Shown here: positions 52,701 to 62,740 of the stretch, piece after piece
Position numbering within the stretch: the stretch's first letter is position 1
How the letters are laid out: each line of letters begins with the position of its first letter
Assembly (NCBI GenBank): GCA_001603595.1
Contig: LUZK01000009.1
Location: 1-64,000, forward strand
DNA from: Bacteroidales bacterium Bact_19
Lineage (GTDB): Bacteria; Bacteroidota; Bacteroidia; Bacteroidales; ML635J-15
DNA: 64,000 nt
Direction: 5' to 3'
Position numbers and translations under genes: made by a program
The notes under the pieces: model-generated
Database searches by the model: none
The model's input: the letters and a program-made list of their open reading frames with translations, nothing else
What the model was told of the DNA's origin: nothing

Positions 52701-54587
52701 CTAATAAAGAATCAGTTTTTCTGAGTTTAAATTAGTTTTATTTTCTAATTTTAAGATGCTAAATCCTTTGTATTTGATATCAGATATATCTATCTCGTTT
52801 GAGTTAGTAGTTGCTGTTTTTAAAATTTTGCCTTCAATTGAATAAATTGTATAGTTTAAGTTTTCGTTTTCTAAATTGCCCGAGATAAAAAGTTTTTTAC
52901 AATCATAGCAAGGGTTTGGATACACTTTAATTTTGTTTTTATTATATGGTAAAGTGATATTTTCTATTGTTAAATTGCAGAATTCGTTGAACTCCAGAGC
53001 ACCTACATTAGTCATTTGAGAATTTCTTGGGTTGCCGTAGAAATCATGGGTAATAAAGTCAAAAGCAGGAGGCTGCGAATAAACAAAAGGTTGATTTTCC
53101 GGACAGGGCAGGATTAAATTAATATTATCGCCAATGAAGTCGAGTGAACCTGGCAAATTTGTCCGAACAATATCATTGACACCCATAAATTGATGAGTTT
53201 GCAGCCATATATTACCATCAAATGCAAAATCCAGTGGCCCCGGATGCAAAGAATGAAAAGCTGTTTGAACAGGTTGAATATTAGGATATGTTACAGTATC
53301 ATAGCTAAAAATATTGTTTGTAATTCTAACGTTTTCCATTGTAGAATAAAAATTGTTGAAAAGGAAATTATAACTTGCAAAATGAAAGCTGATAAATGGC
53401 CAATTAGTAGTTCCTTCCATTCCTACCATCCCAATAAAGGTATTGTTGGTAATAAAAACATTTTTTATGCAATTAACTCCAATAATATCAGTATTTCCCT
53501 GCCAGAAACCAATGTTATTACCGAGGTTTTGAAAGATGTTATTAAAAACGAACATGCTGTCAACGTTAGGAAAAAATTCTATAGGAGCTGTACATTTTGT
53601 TTGACAATTTTCGAAACTAGGTAAGTTGCCACTAATACAAGCTCCTTCGTTTGCAACCAGTAAGCCTCTTCCAGCCAACACCGGGTTGACATCTCCGGGA
53701 CATGTTCTGCAAAAGCTTTCCCAAAGTCCGGGAGTATTGTAAATCAAATTGTTATGTATGCTTAATTTAGCTGAATTATCATTATACAAATTTAAAGTAT
53801 TGTCATGTAGTTTATTTCTATAAGACTTGCAGTATATGCTATTATGAAAATTTAGTCCTTCTCCTCTTGTGAATGCAATTTCACTATCGTGAATAGTACA
53901 ATAACTACATCCGTTAAATTTTATTCCACTTGGCCATTGGCATGGGTAGGTAAGATTTTCATTGCCTGGTTGTGATGCGTAAAATGATCCGCTGTTTCTA
54001 ACTAAAATAGTATCAACATTTATTAAAATCATTGAAAATATCTTAACGCTATCAACTCTTACATTATCAATTAAAACGTTGTTCTGCCTGATATTACTCT
54101 GGTTATCATTAAATAAATGAATTCCGCTAAAATTCCCATATTTGAGTTTTAAATTTTTTATATAAATATGGCTACCTCTTAACCTTAATAGTTGATTTGA
54201 TGAAAAATTATCGGGGGTACCACCTATTATTACTTCTCCAATACCCTCTATACTAACATTTTTATATCCTCCTTGCCCATCATGCCATTGTGGTTCGGAT
54301 TGGATAAATCCATCCGTTAAATAATAACCCGGAAGTAGCATTATAAGTCCATAAGAATTTCCGTTGTTTACTTCGGAAGTACCGAACGGTAGTTTTTGCA
54401 AAGCAATATTAAAAGATTTTACAGGCATATCAATTGTCCCCGGATTTGAATCATCCCCATTAACTGACATATAAACTGTGTCGGTTATGATATAATTTCC
54501 TGTATTTATGATAGGCTCGGGTATGTTAAACTGCGAAAACAGTTTTATGGCTATTGTTAAAACAATAAATAGTAGAATGGATTTTAT
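52701..54587 (-). CDS. Secreted beta-helix protein, type IX secretion cargo
   Basis: About 628 residues if it begins at ATA 54587; the ORF track's ATG 54470 would cut off the signal peptide. The upstream in-frame sequence reads IKSILLFIVLTIAIKLFSQFN, an excellent Sec signal with a Bacteroidota-style SQ cleavage site, but has no ATG/GTG/TTG. The mature part has DDSNPGT near the N-terminus, then many short N-rich repeats (INNTFIGMVG, VRITNNIFSYD) as in right-handed parallel beta-helices. The C-terminus (KVYPNPCYDCKKLFISGN...YTIYSIEGK...LKLEN) is a type A sorting domain. It should be carried by the type IX system, whose PorU2-like sortase is encoded nearby. Target glycan unknown. Confidence 0.72.
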   Translation of the reverse strand: MKSILLFIVLTIAIKLFSQFNIPEPIINTGNYIITDTVYMSVNGDDSNPGTIDMPVKSFNIALQKLPFGTSEVNNGNSYGLIMLLPGYYLTDGFIQSEPQWHDGQGGYKNVSIEGIGEVIIGGTPDNFSSNQLLRLRGSHIYIKNLKLKYGNFSGIHLFNDNQSNIRQNNVLIDNVRVDSVKIFSMILINVDTILVRNSGSFYASQPGNENLTYPCQWPSGIKFNGCSYCTIHDSEIAFTRGEGLNFHNSIYCKSYRNKLHDNTLNLYNDNSAKLSIHNNLIYNTPGLWESFCRTCPGDVNPVLAGRGLLVANEGACISGNLPSFENCQTKCTAPIEFFPNVDSMFVFNNIFQNLGNNIGFWQGNTDIIGVNCIKNVFITNNTFIGMVGMEGTTNWPFISFHFASYNFLFNNFYSTMENVRITNNIFSYDTVTYPNIQPVQTAFHSLHPGPLDFAFDGNIWLQTHQFMGVNDIVRTNLPGSLDFIGDNINLILPCPENQPFVYSQPPAFDFITHDFYGNPRNSQMTNVGALEFNEFCNLTIENITLPYNKNKIKVYPNPCYDCKKLFISGNLENENLNYTIYSIEGKILKTATTNSNEIDISDIKYKGFSILKLENKTNLNSEKLILY

Positions 54588-54774
54588 AGAATTAAAATTT
54601 TAGTTTAATGAACAAAAAATAAAATATTTTCAAAAAACAAACAAAAATATGTAATTTTTGTTTGTATATATAAATTGTAATTTTTTAAAATTTTGAAAAA
54701 TATTACAAAGTTTGTTTTAATGATCATTTTTTTAATAAAGGTTTATATCTTTACACTGAAAATTTTGAAGTTGA

Positions 54775-57519
54775 ATGAGTAAAAGATATTTTATACCGAT
54801 AATTGTTATTTCAACAATCTTAATTGTTGTAGTTATTTTGTTTTTTGTAGGTGTTTTTAAGAAAACTGTAAGATATCAAGATCCGTTTTTAGCTGTTGAT
54901 CCAGATTTTATTTACGTAGCTCAAGTAAATAATCTGAGTGAATTTAATAATCTTTTGGAAAGTAATAAAATTTTTGAGTTGGCGGATACTGTTTTAACCT
55001 TTAATCAGCATTCTTATTTTTACAGAGATTTTGCAAAATTATTGATAATTAATAAAGAAATATTTTCTAAAACGGTCAGTCCAATATTTACCTATAAAAA
55101 AGAAGGGGCAGGAGAAACTTTTGTAGGTATTTGTGTTACTGCCGAAGATATAAAACCAAAGAAGATTTATGAATTGTTGTGTTCTAAACCTGATTCAAAA
55201 AGAGATTTTAACGGAGCTGAAATTAGGGAGCTTATTATTAATAATAACAAATATTATTTCACAGTATTTCGTGGATTATTTATTGTATCACAGAGTTTAA
55301 AACAGATAGAGAAATCAATAGAAAAAATTATCTCTAAAAAATCTTTATTACATCAAAATTTAGAATTGGCATGGTTGATAAACAGTGCCGGTAAAAATGA
55401 ACCGGTAAACTTGTTTTTTAATTTTAAAAATTTTGCATGGACATTTAAGAATGTTTTCAATGATGATTTTTTATCAATGGCAAAAAATTTTGAATTTTTT
55501 GCTGAATGGATTTCATTTGACTTAAATTTCACCGATGAGAAATTGGTATTTAACGGCTTTCTAAAAAATTCACAATCTGATTTTTTTGCAAAAATTATTG
55601 AGACTCAAAACCCGGTGCAATTTTCTTCTTTTGATGTGTTGCCTGATAATACAAGATTTTTCATAATATTTTCACTCACTGACATTGAAAAATGGACTAC
55701 AACAACCACAAAATATTCAAAAAAAATAAATCCTGACAATGATATAGAGAAAATAAAAAATGAATTAAATCAAAAAAATGATTTAGATTTTTGCTCTGAA
55801 ATATTGAGTTTAGTAAACGAAGAAGTATGCTTTGCTGAGATTGCGAATGGAAAAAATTCAGAGGCAGGAAATTTCTTTTTGGCAATGAAAACAAAATCCG
55901 GAGCTTCGGCTGAATTAAAGCTGGAAAATATTTCAAAAGGTTTGGGAGAAAAATCAGGTATAATAACTTTAGAAAGTGTTTCAGAAGTTCAAATTGACAA
56001 TAAAACCACTTTAAAGTGCTTTTATATTCCTATAGAGAGCTGGCCTCAATTAGTTTTTGGGCCGGCATTTAAGAACTTAGACGGTAAATATTTAACAGTT
56101 TACTCTAATTATATAATATCAGCTGATGATAAAAATACCTTGAAAAACATTGTCTATCAGATGATGTTAAACAATACTCTTTCTAAATCTATTGATTTCG
56201 GAAATCTTCTTTCTGATTTTGGAAATAAATCGGTTTTCTTTGCTTACATCAATTTCACTGAAATCTCTGATATTATTTCCGGATTTTTTAATCCAAGTAT
56301 AAGTGAGAATCTTAAAGAAATTAATCCAACTAAACTCAAACTTTTTGGTAATTGGGCATTTCAAATAAATTCTGCAAACGATTTATTATATGCAAATCTT
56401 GTTTTAAGGTATAAACCGGATATTAATGAAAAACCTGAAACAGTTTGGGAAACTCGCCTCGAAGGAAATGTAATTATTAAACCTTTTGTGGTTTTAAATC
56501 ATGATGATCAATCAAAAGAGATTTTTGTTCAAGATGAAAACTTTAATGTCTATTTGTTGAGTGCTTCAGGTAGAGAAATTTGGAGGATAAAATTGGATGA
56601 GTCAATAATTAGTAAGGTCTATCAGGTTGATGCATTTAAAAACGGTAAATTGCAGTATTTGTTTTCTACAAAAAATCATATTTATCTGATTGACAGACTT
56701 GGAAACAATGTTGATAAATTCCCTGTAAAACTACGCTCTACAGCGAGTTCGCCTATAAGTCTTTTTGATTATGAAAACAATAAAAATTACCGGATTACGG
56801 TAGCTTGTGAAGATAGAAAAGTATATTTGTACGATATTAACGGATTGCTGGTAAAAGGATGGCAATTTGAAAAAACCGAAAATTCCGTTAGTAATGAAAT
56901 ACTTCATTACAGAGTAGGAAAAGAAGATTTTATTGTTTTTAATGATGATTACAGATTATATCTCTTAAACAGACTTGGAGAAACAAAATTAAAAACTGAA
57001 TTAAATTTCAAATTTTCTGAAAAGAATAAGATTTATTTAATTTCCAAGCCCGGTCCAGCGAAATTTGTTACAACCGATGAAAACGGAATTATAAGATTTT
57101 TTAAATTAGATGGGAGCACTGATTCTTTGAAGATTAGAGATTTTTCTAAAGAACACTATTTTCTAGTTACCGATATTGATTTTGATGGGTACGACGATTA
57201 TGTATTTATTGACAGTTCTAAATTAGAGATTTATGATTTTAAAGGAAAATTAAAATCAAGCTGTTCTTTTGCCGGAAATGTTACCGAAGAACCTTCTTTG
57301 TATAATTTTCCAAGCAACCAAATTAAAGTTGGCGTAGTCTGTGGAGATATAGGAAAAATTTATTTAGTAAATTCGGATGGAAGCATTTATGATGGATTCC
57401 CTTTGCGTGGAAAAACAGGTTTTAGCATAGCTTATTTATCTTTAGATTCAAATATATTTAATTTAATTGTCGGAGGTAATGAAAAGTTTTTGTATAATTA
57501 CAAAATAAAACAGAATTGA
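54775..57519 (+). CDS. Membrane-anchored protein with C-terminal beta-propeller, unknown family
   Basis: 914 residues. I do not recognise the family. An N-terminal membrane helix (YFIPIIVISTILIVVVILFFVGVF) is followed by a 500-residue part resembling DUF3352-like extracytoplasmic proteins: VDPDFIYVAQVNNLSEFNNLL, a KSIEKI region and repeated NLFFNFKNF/FFAYINFTEI. About residues 560-914 look like a beta-propeller, with repeated blades such as FVQDENFNVYLLSASGREIWRI, YLIDRLGNNVDKFPVKL and YLVNSDGSIYDGFPLRG. It likely faces the periplasm. The lipoprotein gene starts 2 bases after its stop, so they belong together. A TATCTTTAC box lies about 20 bases before the ATG. Confidence 0.6.
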   Translation: MSKRYFIPIIVISTILIVVVILFFVGVFKKTVRYQDPFLAVDPDFIYVAQVNNLSEFNNLLESNKIFELADTVLTFNQHSYFYRDFAKLLIINKEIFSKTVSPIFTYKKEGAGETFVGICVTAEDIKPKKIYELLCSKPDSKRDFNGAEIRELIINNNKYYFTVFRGLFIVSQSLKQIEKSIEKIISKKSLLHQNLELAWLINSAGKNEPVNLFFNFKNFAWTFKNVFNDDFLSMAKNFEFFAEWISFDLNFTDEKLVFNGFLKNSQSDFFAKIIETQNPVQFSSFDVLPDNTRFFIIFSLTDIEKWTTTTTKYSKKINPDNDIEKIKNELNQKNDLDFCSEILSLVNEEVCFAEIANGKNSEAGNFFLAMKTKSGASAELKLENISKGLGEKSGIITLESVSEVQIDNKTTLKCFYIPIESWPQLVFGPAFKNLDGKYLTVYSNYIISADDKNTLKNIVYQMMLNNTLSKSIDFGNLLSDFGNKSVFFAYINFTEISDIISGFFNPSISENLKEINPTKLKLFGNWAFQINSANDLLYANLVLRYKPDINEKPETVWETRLEGNVIIKPFVVLNHDDQSKEIFVQDENFNVYLLSASGREIWRIKLDESIISKVYQVDAFKNGKLQYLFSTKNHIYLIDRLGNNVDKFPVKLRSTASSPISLFDYENNKNYRITVACEDRKVYLYDINGLLVKGWQFEKTENSVSNEILHYRVGKEDFIVFNDDYRLYLLNRLGETKLKTELNFKFSEKNKIYLISKPGPAKFVTTDENGIIRFFKLDGSTDSLKIRDFSKEHYFLVTDIDFDGYDDYVFIDSSKLEIYDFKGKLKSSCSFAGNVTEEPSLYNFPSNQIKVGVVCGDIGKIYLVNSDGSIYDGFPLRGKTGFSIAYLSLDSNIFNLIVGGNEKFLYNYKIKQN

Positions 57520-57521
57520 TT

Positions 57522-59192
57522 ATGAAAAAGTTAAAATTCAGTTTAATTATTGCAATATTAGGATTAATTGCAATATTAGGATGTGTGAAAGATAATTTTA
57601 ACTTCGATCTGTGGGATCGTGAAGTTAATTATGAAGCATCTTTTGCTCTCCCTGCAATTTGGGGAGATATTGCATTTACTGATGCTCTTAAAAAATTTGA
57701 ATCTTCCGGAAGGTTAATAAAAAACAGCGATGGATATGTTTCATTACAATATAAAACCAGAGTAAGTTCAAATAAAGTTAATGAAATTTTATTCTTGTCT
57801 GATCAAAATTTTAACGGAAATATTTTCAGTCCGGAATTTAATTTTAGCAATTTTAACAGTTTTGGTGATACTGTAAGTTTCGCAAAAACTATTGACATGC
57901 CGTTTTCAATGTTTAATCCAGACGCTGAAATAGATTCCTTAACTCTGAAAACCGGAATAATGAATATGATGGTAACATCAACTTTTAAGCATTCGGCTAT
58001 ATTATATCTTACTTTTCCGACTGTAAGAAAAAACGGAGTGCCTTTTAAACGTACATTTACTTTTGTTGCCGGCGGTGGTTCTGCAGTTTCTTTGGAAAAT
58101 GATTTAACAGGCTATAAAATTGATATGACTCAAACAGCAACCGGTTTCAACGAAATACCTGTCGAAATGAGGCTAACTCTATACTGGTCTGGAACCACTG
58201 ATAATAGCGGAAGTCTCACAACTTCGGCTGATATTTCAAACCTTACTTATTCAATAATGTATGGTTATTTCGGAATAAATACTTTGTTTTTTGAAAGCGA
58301 TACCATTGACGTTAATCTGTTTAAAGACGAAAACTTTGAAATTGAAAGATATCATTTTGAAGATCCTAAATTGTTAGTTAAATATTGGAATTCATACGGG
58401 GTTCCATCACAGTTTTATTTTACTCACATGGTCGCAAATTCTGCTCTCGATAATATTGATTACGACATTATTGATTATGGTGTAGGGTTACCAATAGGCG
58501 CTTCAAATCCATACAATGTATCTTACTCTTCAAATCCAAATCAAGTTAAGCACGATTCGTTGGTTCTAAATAAAAGCAATTCGAATATCGCTCAAATATT
58601 AAATAAACGTCCTAAATGGATTCAGTTTAAAGCAAAAGCAACAACAAATCCGGTTGGGTATTCTCACAATAATTTTGTGACGGATAAATCTTTGATTGAA
58701 GTAGAAGTTAGTATGGAATTACCTTTATGGGGATACATCTACAATTTCAATATGCGTGATACCGTTGAAGCAGATTTGAGAGATTTATTCCGGGATAATA
58801 ACCCTGTTAAGAGAGCATTACTTCGTATCGACATTCAAAATGGTTTTCCTGTAGAAGCATATTCACAGGTTTATTTTTTAGATCAGAATTATCTTATATT
58901 AGATTCTTTATTCCACAGTAATAATGAGAGATTACTTACTGCTGCCAGTGTTGATAATAATGGTAGGGTTATTGATTTTAGCAGAAAAGTTACAAAAATC
59001 GAATTTGATACTCAAAGACTCGAAAAGCTGAGAACTTGCAAATATGTTGTTTACGAAGCACATGCAAATAGTACTCAAGCTGATCAAAATAAACTTTCAA
59101 AAGTTTATGATGACTATAGAATAAAATTTGATATTGGGTTTGAAGCGGATTTGGGTATTAGTGGAAATATCGATTCTTTGTCAAATCAATAA
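57522..59192 (+). CDS. Lipoprotein of unknown family, paired with a DUF5723 protein
   Basis: About 556 residues from ATG 57522; the ORF track's TTG 57516 overlaps the previous stop. The lipoprotein signal is KLKFSLIIAILGLIAILGC with lipobox IAILGC. The DNA for this segment is a tandem repeat of period 18 bases (ATTGCAATATTAGGA twice). The mature protein is beta-rich, with no domain I can name (WDREVNYEASFALPAIWGDI, TIDMPFSMFN). It is probably an outer membrane lipoprotein. It sits between the beta-propeller protein (2 bases upstream) and the DUF5723 barrel (11 bases downstream), so the three are one operon and perhaps one complex. Confidence 0.65.
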   Translation: MKKLKFSLIIAILGLIAILGCVKDNFNFDLWDREVNYEASFALPAIWGDIAFTDALKKFESSGRLIKNSDGYVSLQYKTRVSSNKVNEILFLSDQNFNGNIFSPEFNFSNFNSFGDTVSFAKTIDMPFSMFNPDAEIDSLTLKTGIMNMMVTSTFKHSAILYLTFPTVRKNGVPFKRTFTFVAGGGSAVSLENDLTGYKIDMTQTATGFNEIPVEMRLTLYWSGTTDNSGSLTTSADISNLTYSIMYGYFGINTLFFESDTIDVNLFKDENFEIERYHFEDPKLLVKYWNSYGVPSQFYFTHMVANSALDNIDYDIIDYGVGLPIGASNPYNVSYSSNPNQVKHDSLVLNKSNSNIAQILNKRPKWIQFKAKATTNPVGYSHNNFVTDKSLIEVEVSMELPLWGYIYNFNMRDTVEADLRDLFRDNNPVKRALLRIDIQNGFPVEAYSQVYFLDQNYLILDSLFHSNNERLLTAASVDNNGRVIDFSRKVTKIEFDTQRLEKLRTCKYVVYEAHANSTQADQNKLSKVYDDYRIKFDIGFEADLGISGNIDSLSNQ

Positions 59193-59203
59193 AATTTTGA
59201 GTA

Positions 59204-60673
59204 ATGAAAAAGCTAATAATAATTACCATATTTCAATTGAGCATTATAGCAGTGTTTGCACAACAAAACCTTACACTGTATAACATGGATAAAGTATTGC
59301 AAAGTCAGTTTGTAAACCCTTCAATTGATGTTCAACACAAATTTCATTTAGGAGGATTATTAATTCCTATTGTAGGTCAATTACCTCCACCTATACACTT
59401 TAATTATGCAAACAATTCATTTTATTATAATCATATTTTTCATTTCGGCGAAGGTTCTAAAGCAGATAGCTTAGTTCTTGATCTTGATTTATTTTATAGT
59501 AAACTTAAAAATACTACTCATGTTAGATTTGAAACAGATTTTGAACTTTTAAATCTTGGTATAAGACTTGAAAATATGTTTCTTACAGTTGCATTGACCG
59601 AAAAATTAAGATACGGATTTTCTTTGCCTCGCGACCTTTTTGAATTTGCACTTAATGGTAATATGCCTTACATGCTAGAAAGTAAACCCCATGACTTCAA
59701 AGGATTTGGACTACATTTTACTCACTATCGCCAACTTGCTGTGGGGGCTTCGATGAATGCTAATGATAAGTTCTCATTTGGTGGTAGAGCAAAAATACTT
59801 TTCGGGATGGCTAATTTTAATACTGACATCAAAAGACTTCAATTGTTCACCGATCCCGAAAATTATCACATGACCTGGGCTACAGACATGAAAATTCAAG
59901 CTTCGCTTCCAATTTATTTTGATTATATGCTTCATCAATCCGACGGACATCTGGATTCCGTAACTTTTGGTATAAATCAACAATCTATTGATGAGTTTAC
60001 CCGAGACGGGGGGGTATCTGCTGCCACAAAATATTTATTAAATCTCCGAAATATCGGAATGGGCTTTGATTTGGGTGTCAGATATCAATTTAGTCCTGAA
60101 ATTGAGTTTTATGGCTCGGTAAATGATTTTGGTTTTATTACATGGAATACAAATCCGCAAAATTTTGTAAGTAAGGGTGAATATAAATTTAAAGGGTTAC
60201 AAGTACAAATCCCGGATTCTACAGACTTTTTAGGTGAAACTGCTCAACAATTGGTTGATACACTTGTAAATACTTTTGGTTTCGAACTTATTGAAACTGG
60301 ATATGTAACATGGTTACCAACAAGTATTTATTTGGGAGGAAAATATAAGTTTCACGATTTATTGCATTTTACTGCTCTTTATAGGGGGGAATTTTTTAGA
60401 AAGTCTTATTTCCAATCTCTTACTTTAGGAGTGAATTCTAATCTTACCAATTTCTTATCAGCTCACCTTACTTATACTATAGCTCATAATTATGCAGGAC
60501 ATCTGGGTTTTGGATTATCTGCCAGAATGGGATTTATGAGCTGGTATTTTGTTACGGATAGCTTTACAAATATGTTATTCCCTCAAAAGGCTAAAAACAT
60601 AAACTTCAGAATTGGATGTAATCTTGTTTTCGGTTATAAGAAAATTAAATCAACAGCCTCGATACGTACATAA
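59204..60673 (+). CDS. DUF5723-like outer membrane protein
   Basis: 489 residues with a signal peptide (LIIITIFQLSIIAVFAQ, cut around the Q) and a beta-barrel pattern of the FadL/PorV type. The mature start, QQNLTLYNMDKVLQSQFVNPSI, followed by paired strands of alternating hydrophobic residues, resembles the Bacteroidota family DUF5723. Internal stretches such as HYRQLAVGASMNANDKFSFGGRAKILFG look like barrel strands. The function is unknown. It follows the lipoprotein gene by 11 bases and precedes the O-antigen-ligase-like gene by 15, so the four may act together in the outer membrane. Confidence 0.72.
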   Translation: MKKLIIITIFQLSIIAVFAQQNLTLYNMDKVLQSQFVNPSIDVQHKFHLGGLLIPIVGQLPPPIHFNYANNSFYYNHIFHFGEGSKADSLVLDLDLFYSKLKNTTHVRFETDFELLNLGIRLENMFLTVALTEKLRYGFSLPRDLFEFALNGNMPYMLESKPHDFKGFGLHFTHYRQLAVGASMNANDKFSFGGRAKILFGMANFNTDIKRLQLFTDPENYHMTWATDMKIQASLPIYFDYMLHQSDGHLDSVTFGINQQSIDEFTRDGGVSAATKYLLNLRNIGMGFDLGVRYQFSPEIEFYGSVNDFGFITWNTNPQNFVSKGEYKFKGLQVQIPDSTDFLGETAQQLVDTLVNTFGFELIETGYVTWLPTSIYLGGKYKFHDLLHFTALYRGEFFRKSYFQSLTLGVNSNLTNFLSAHLTYTIAHNYAGHLGFGLSARMGFMSWYFVTDSFTNMLFPQKAKNINFRIGCNLVFGYKKIKSTASIRT

Positions 60674-60688
60674 AACTTTTGGATTGCG

Positions 60689-62257
60689 GTGAGAGAGAAA
60701 ATTCATTTTTACATTTATTTGGCTGGTCTTTGCCTTATTGCATTTTTTCTGCCATTGTCAGAGTTTATCATAAGTGCAGCCATTTTTATGCTTTTGACTA
60801 ATTGGTTTGCTGAACTTAATTTTAAGACCAAGTTTAAGCGATTGTTTGAAGATAAATCAGTTCTGATTTTTCTATTAATCTTTTTTGTCCATATCATTTG
60901 GCTAATTAATACTCACAATTTTGGCTATGCTTTGAAAGATATTCGAATAAAATTACCTTTACTTGCTTTGCCTGTTATTTTTGCAACATCTTTCAAGCTC
61001 AATTATAAGCAAATTTATCTGATATGTGTCTTTTTTATTTTTGGAGTTTTAATTAGTTCTGTAGTAGGTGTATTAATGCATCATCGCGAGTTGTTCTCAC
61101 AAGGAGATTTTAATGTTAGGCAACTTTCGGTCTTTATCAGCCATATTAGATTATCTTTGATGAGCAGCTTTTCGATAATGCTAATTATTTATTTTTGGGC
61201 AAAAAAGATTTTTATAACAAATATTTATTTAAAAATATTTTCTTTTACGATTTTATTGTGGTTTTTAATCTTTCTCGGGCTTGTTGAAGGATTTACTGGA
61301 ATTTTTGCTTTATTGACTGCTGGAATTTTCGTAATTTTATTAAAAGGATTTTATTCAAAAAATATAAATTCTAAAATCGCTTTTATCAGTTTAGGGGTTT
61401 TAATACCTGTTATTTCTTTTTGGGGTGTTTTCAATGAGATAAGGCATTTTTATAAACCTACCGCTGACAATACTTTACTTGAGGTTACTGCAGGAGGTAA
61501 TAATTATTTTCATGATACAACTGTTTGTATGCTGGAAAATGGCAATCCGGTTTATATTAATATTTGTGAAAAAGAGTTACATTGGGCTTGGGCAAAACGC
61601 AGTAATGTAGGTTTGGATAAAACTGATTCAAAAGGTAATCCAATATTGCATACCTTAATAAGATATCTTGCATCCAAAGGTTTACCTAAGGATGCAGAAG
61701 CTGTTCTCTCTCTTCATGATGAAGATATTATGAATATTGAAAACGGAATAACAAATTATCGTTTTGCTCAACCTAAAATAATTAGCGATAGAGTTTATGA
61801 AATAATCTGGCAATTGGATTATTATTTAAAAGGAGGAAATCCCTCCGGACACTCATTATCGCAACGAATAGAATATTTAAAATACGGTCTGATTTTATCT
61901 TATAGATATTTCTTTAATGGTACCGGTACGGGGGATATTGATGATGCTTTTAAGGCTCTATATATAGAAAAGAAATCTGAATTAGAACCCCAATTTAGAC
62001 ATCGTACTCATAATCAATTTATTACATTTTTTGCTAGTTTTGGTGTTTTTGGCTTTTTATTAATTATAATCGGAATGTTTTATCCTATATTTAAAAATCT
62101 AGAAAATTTAAATTGGTCATTTTTTTCTTTCATGATTATTATTATATTATCAATGTTTTCTGATGAAACTCTTGAAACAGCAACAGGTGTAGCATTCTTT
62201 AGTTTTTTCTATTGCTTATTTATTTGGGGAAGGGAAAACCAAGTTGAAAATAAATAA
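60689..62257 (+). CDS. O-antigen ligase/polymerase-like membrane protein
   Basis: 522 residues with about eleven hydrophobic helices and a long periplasmic loop (about 260-420). The last part has the Wzy/WaaL-type motif RHRTHNQFITFFASFGVFGFLLII near residue 435. Such proteins join sugar chains to lipid A core (WaaL), polymerise O units, or glycosylate other acceptors. The length and loop are typical, but family alone does not tell which. The start is GTG 60689, with no better ATG before the first helix. It follows the DUF5723 gene by 15 bases. No glycosyltransferase is adjacent. Confidence 0.75.
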   Translation: MREKIHFYIYLAGLCLIAFFLPLSEFIISAAIFMLLTNWFAELNFKTKFKRLFEDKSVLIFLLIFFVHIIWLINTHNFGYALKDIRIKLPLLALPVIFATSFKLNYKQIYLICVFFIFGVLISSVVGVLMHHRELFSQGDFNVRQLSVFISHIRLSLMSSFSIMLIIYFWAKKIFITNIYLKIFSFTILLWFLIFLGLVEGFTGIFALLTAGIFVILLKGFYSKNINSKIAFISLGVLIPVISFWGVFNEIRHFYKPTADNTLLEVTAGGNNYFHDTTVCMLENGNPVYINICEKELHWAWAKRSNVGLDKTDSKGNPILHTLIRYLASKGLPKDAEAVLSLHDEDIMNIENGITNYRFAQPKIISDRVYEIIWQLDYYLKGGNPSGHSLSQRIEYLKYGLILSYRYFFNGTGTGDIDDAFKALYIEKKSELEPQFRHRTHNQFITFFASFGVFGFLLIIIGMFYPIFKNLENLNWSFFSFMIIIILSMFSDETLETATGVAFFSFFYCLFIWGRENQVENK

Positions 62258-62267
62258 AATTTGTGTT

Positions 62268-62732
62268 ATGAATAGAGATTTTATGAAATTGGCAATAGAC
62301 TTGTCAATAAAAAATATTGAAAAGGGGGGAGGTCCTTTTGGAGCAGTTATTGTTAAAGACGGCGAAATTATTGCAGCTTCTGCAAATAGTGTTACTATTG
62401 ATAATGATCCTACGGCTCATGCCGAAGTAAATGCAATAAGGGAAGCATGCAAAAAACTAAAAACATTTGATTTATCCGGTTGTGAAATTTATTCCTCCTG
62501 CGAGCCTTGTCCTATGTGTTTGGGAGCTATATATTGGGCACGAATTGATAAACTCTATTTTGCAAACACTAAAAATGATGCTGATGCAATAGGTTTTAGT
62601 GATAATTTTATTTATGATGAAATAGCAAAACCCTACAGCGAAAGAAATCTTAAAACCGAAAATTTTATGCGTGAAGAAGCCATTAAGGCTTTTGAAATTT
62701 GGTCTCGAACTGAAAATAAAATTGAATATTAG
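62268..62732 (+). CDS. Guanine deaminase-like cytidine deaminase-fold enzyme
   Basis: 154 residues from ATG 62268 (MNRDFMKLAIDLSIKNIEKGGGPFGAVIV); the ORF track's ATG 62244 begins inside the ligase gene. Zinc-binding residues are clear: His in DPTAHAEVNAIREA and two Cys in SSCEPCPMCLGAIYWA. The GGGPFGA stretch and the C-terminal tail YDEIAKPYSERNLKTENFM match the Bacillus GuaD type, which converts guanine to xanthine, better than tRNA adenosine deaminase. A role in purine salvage or catabolism is likely. It is followed by the glycosylase gene after 8 bases. Confidence 0.85.
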   Translation: MNRDFMKLAIDLSIKNIEKGGGPFGAVIVKDGEIIAASANSVTIDNDPTAHAEVNAIREACKKLKTFDLSGCEIYSSCEPCPMCLGAIYWARIDKLYFANTKNDADAIGFSDNFIYDEIAKPYSERNLKTENFMREEAIKAFEIWSRTENKIEY

Positions 62733-62740
62733 TTTTCAGT

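Noticed and set aside
53190-53624. 144-codon plus-strand ORF over the beta-helix protein
   Set aside because: Antisense to a repeat-rich coding region and no recognisable domain.
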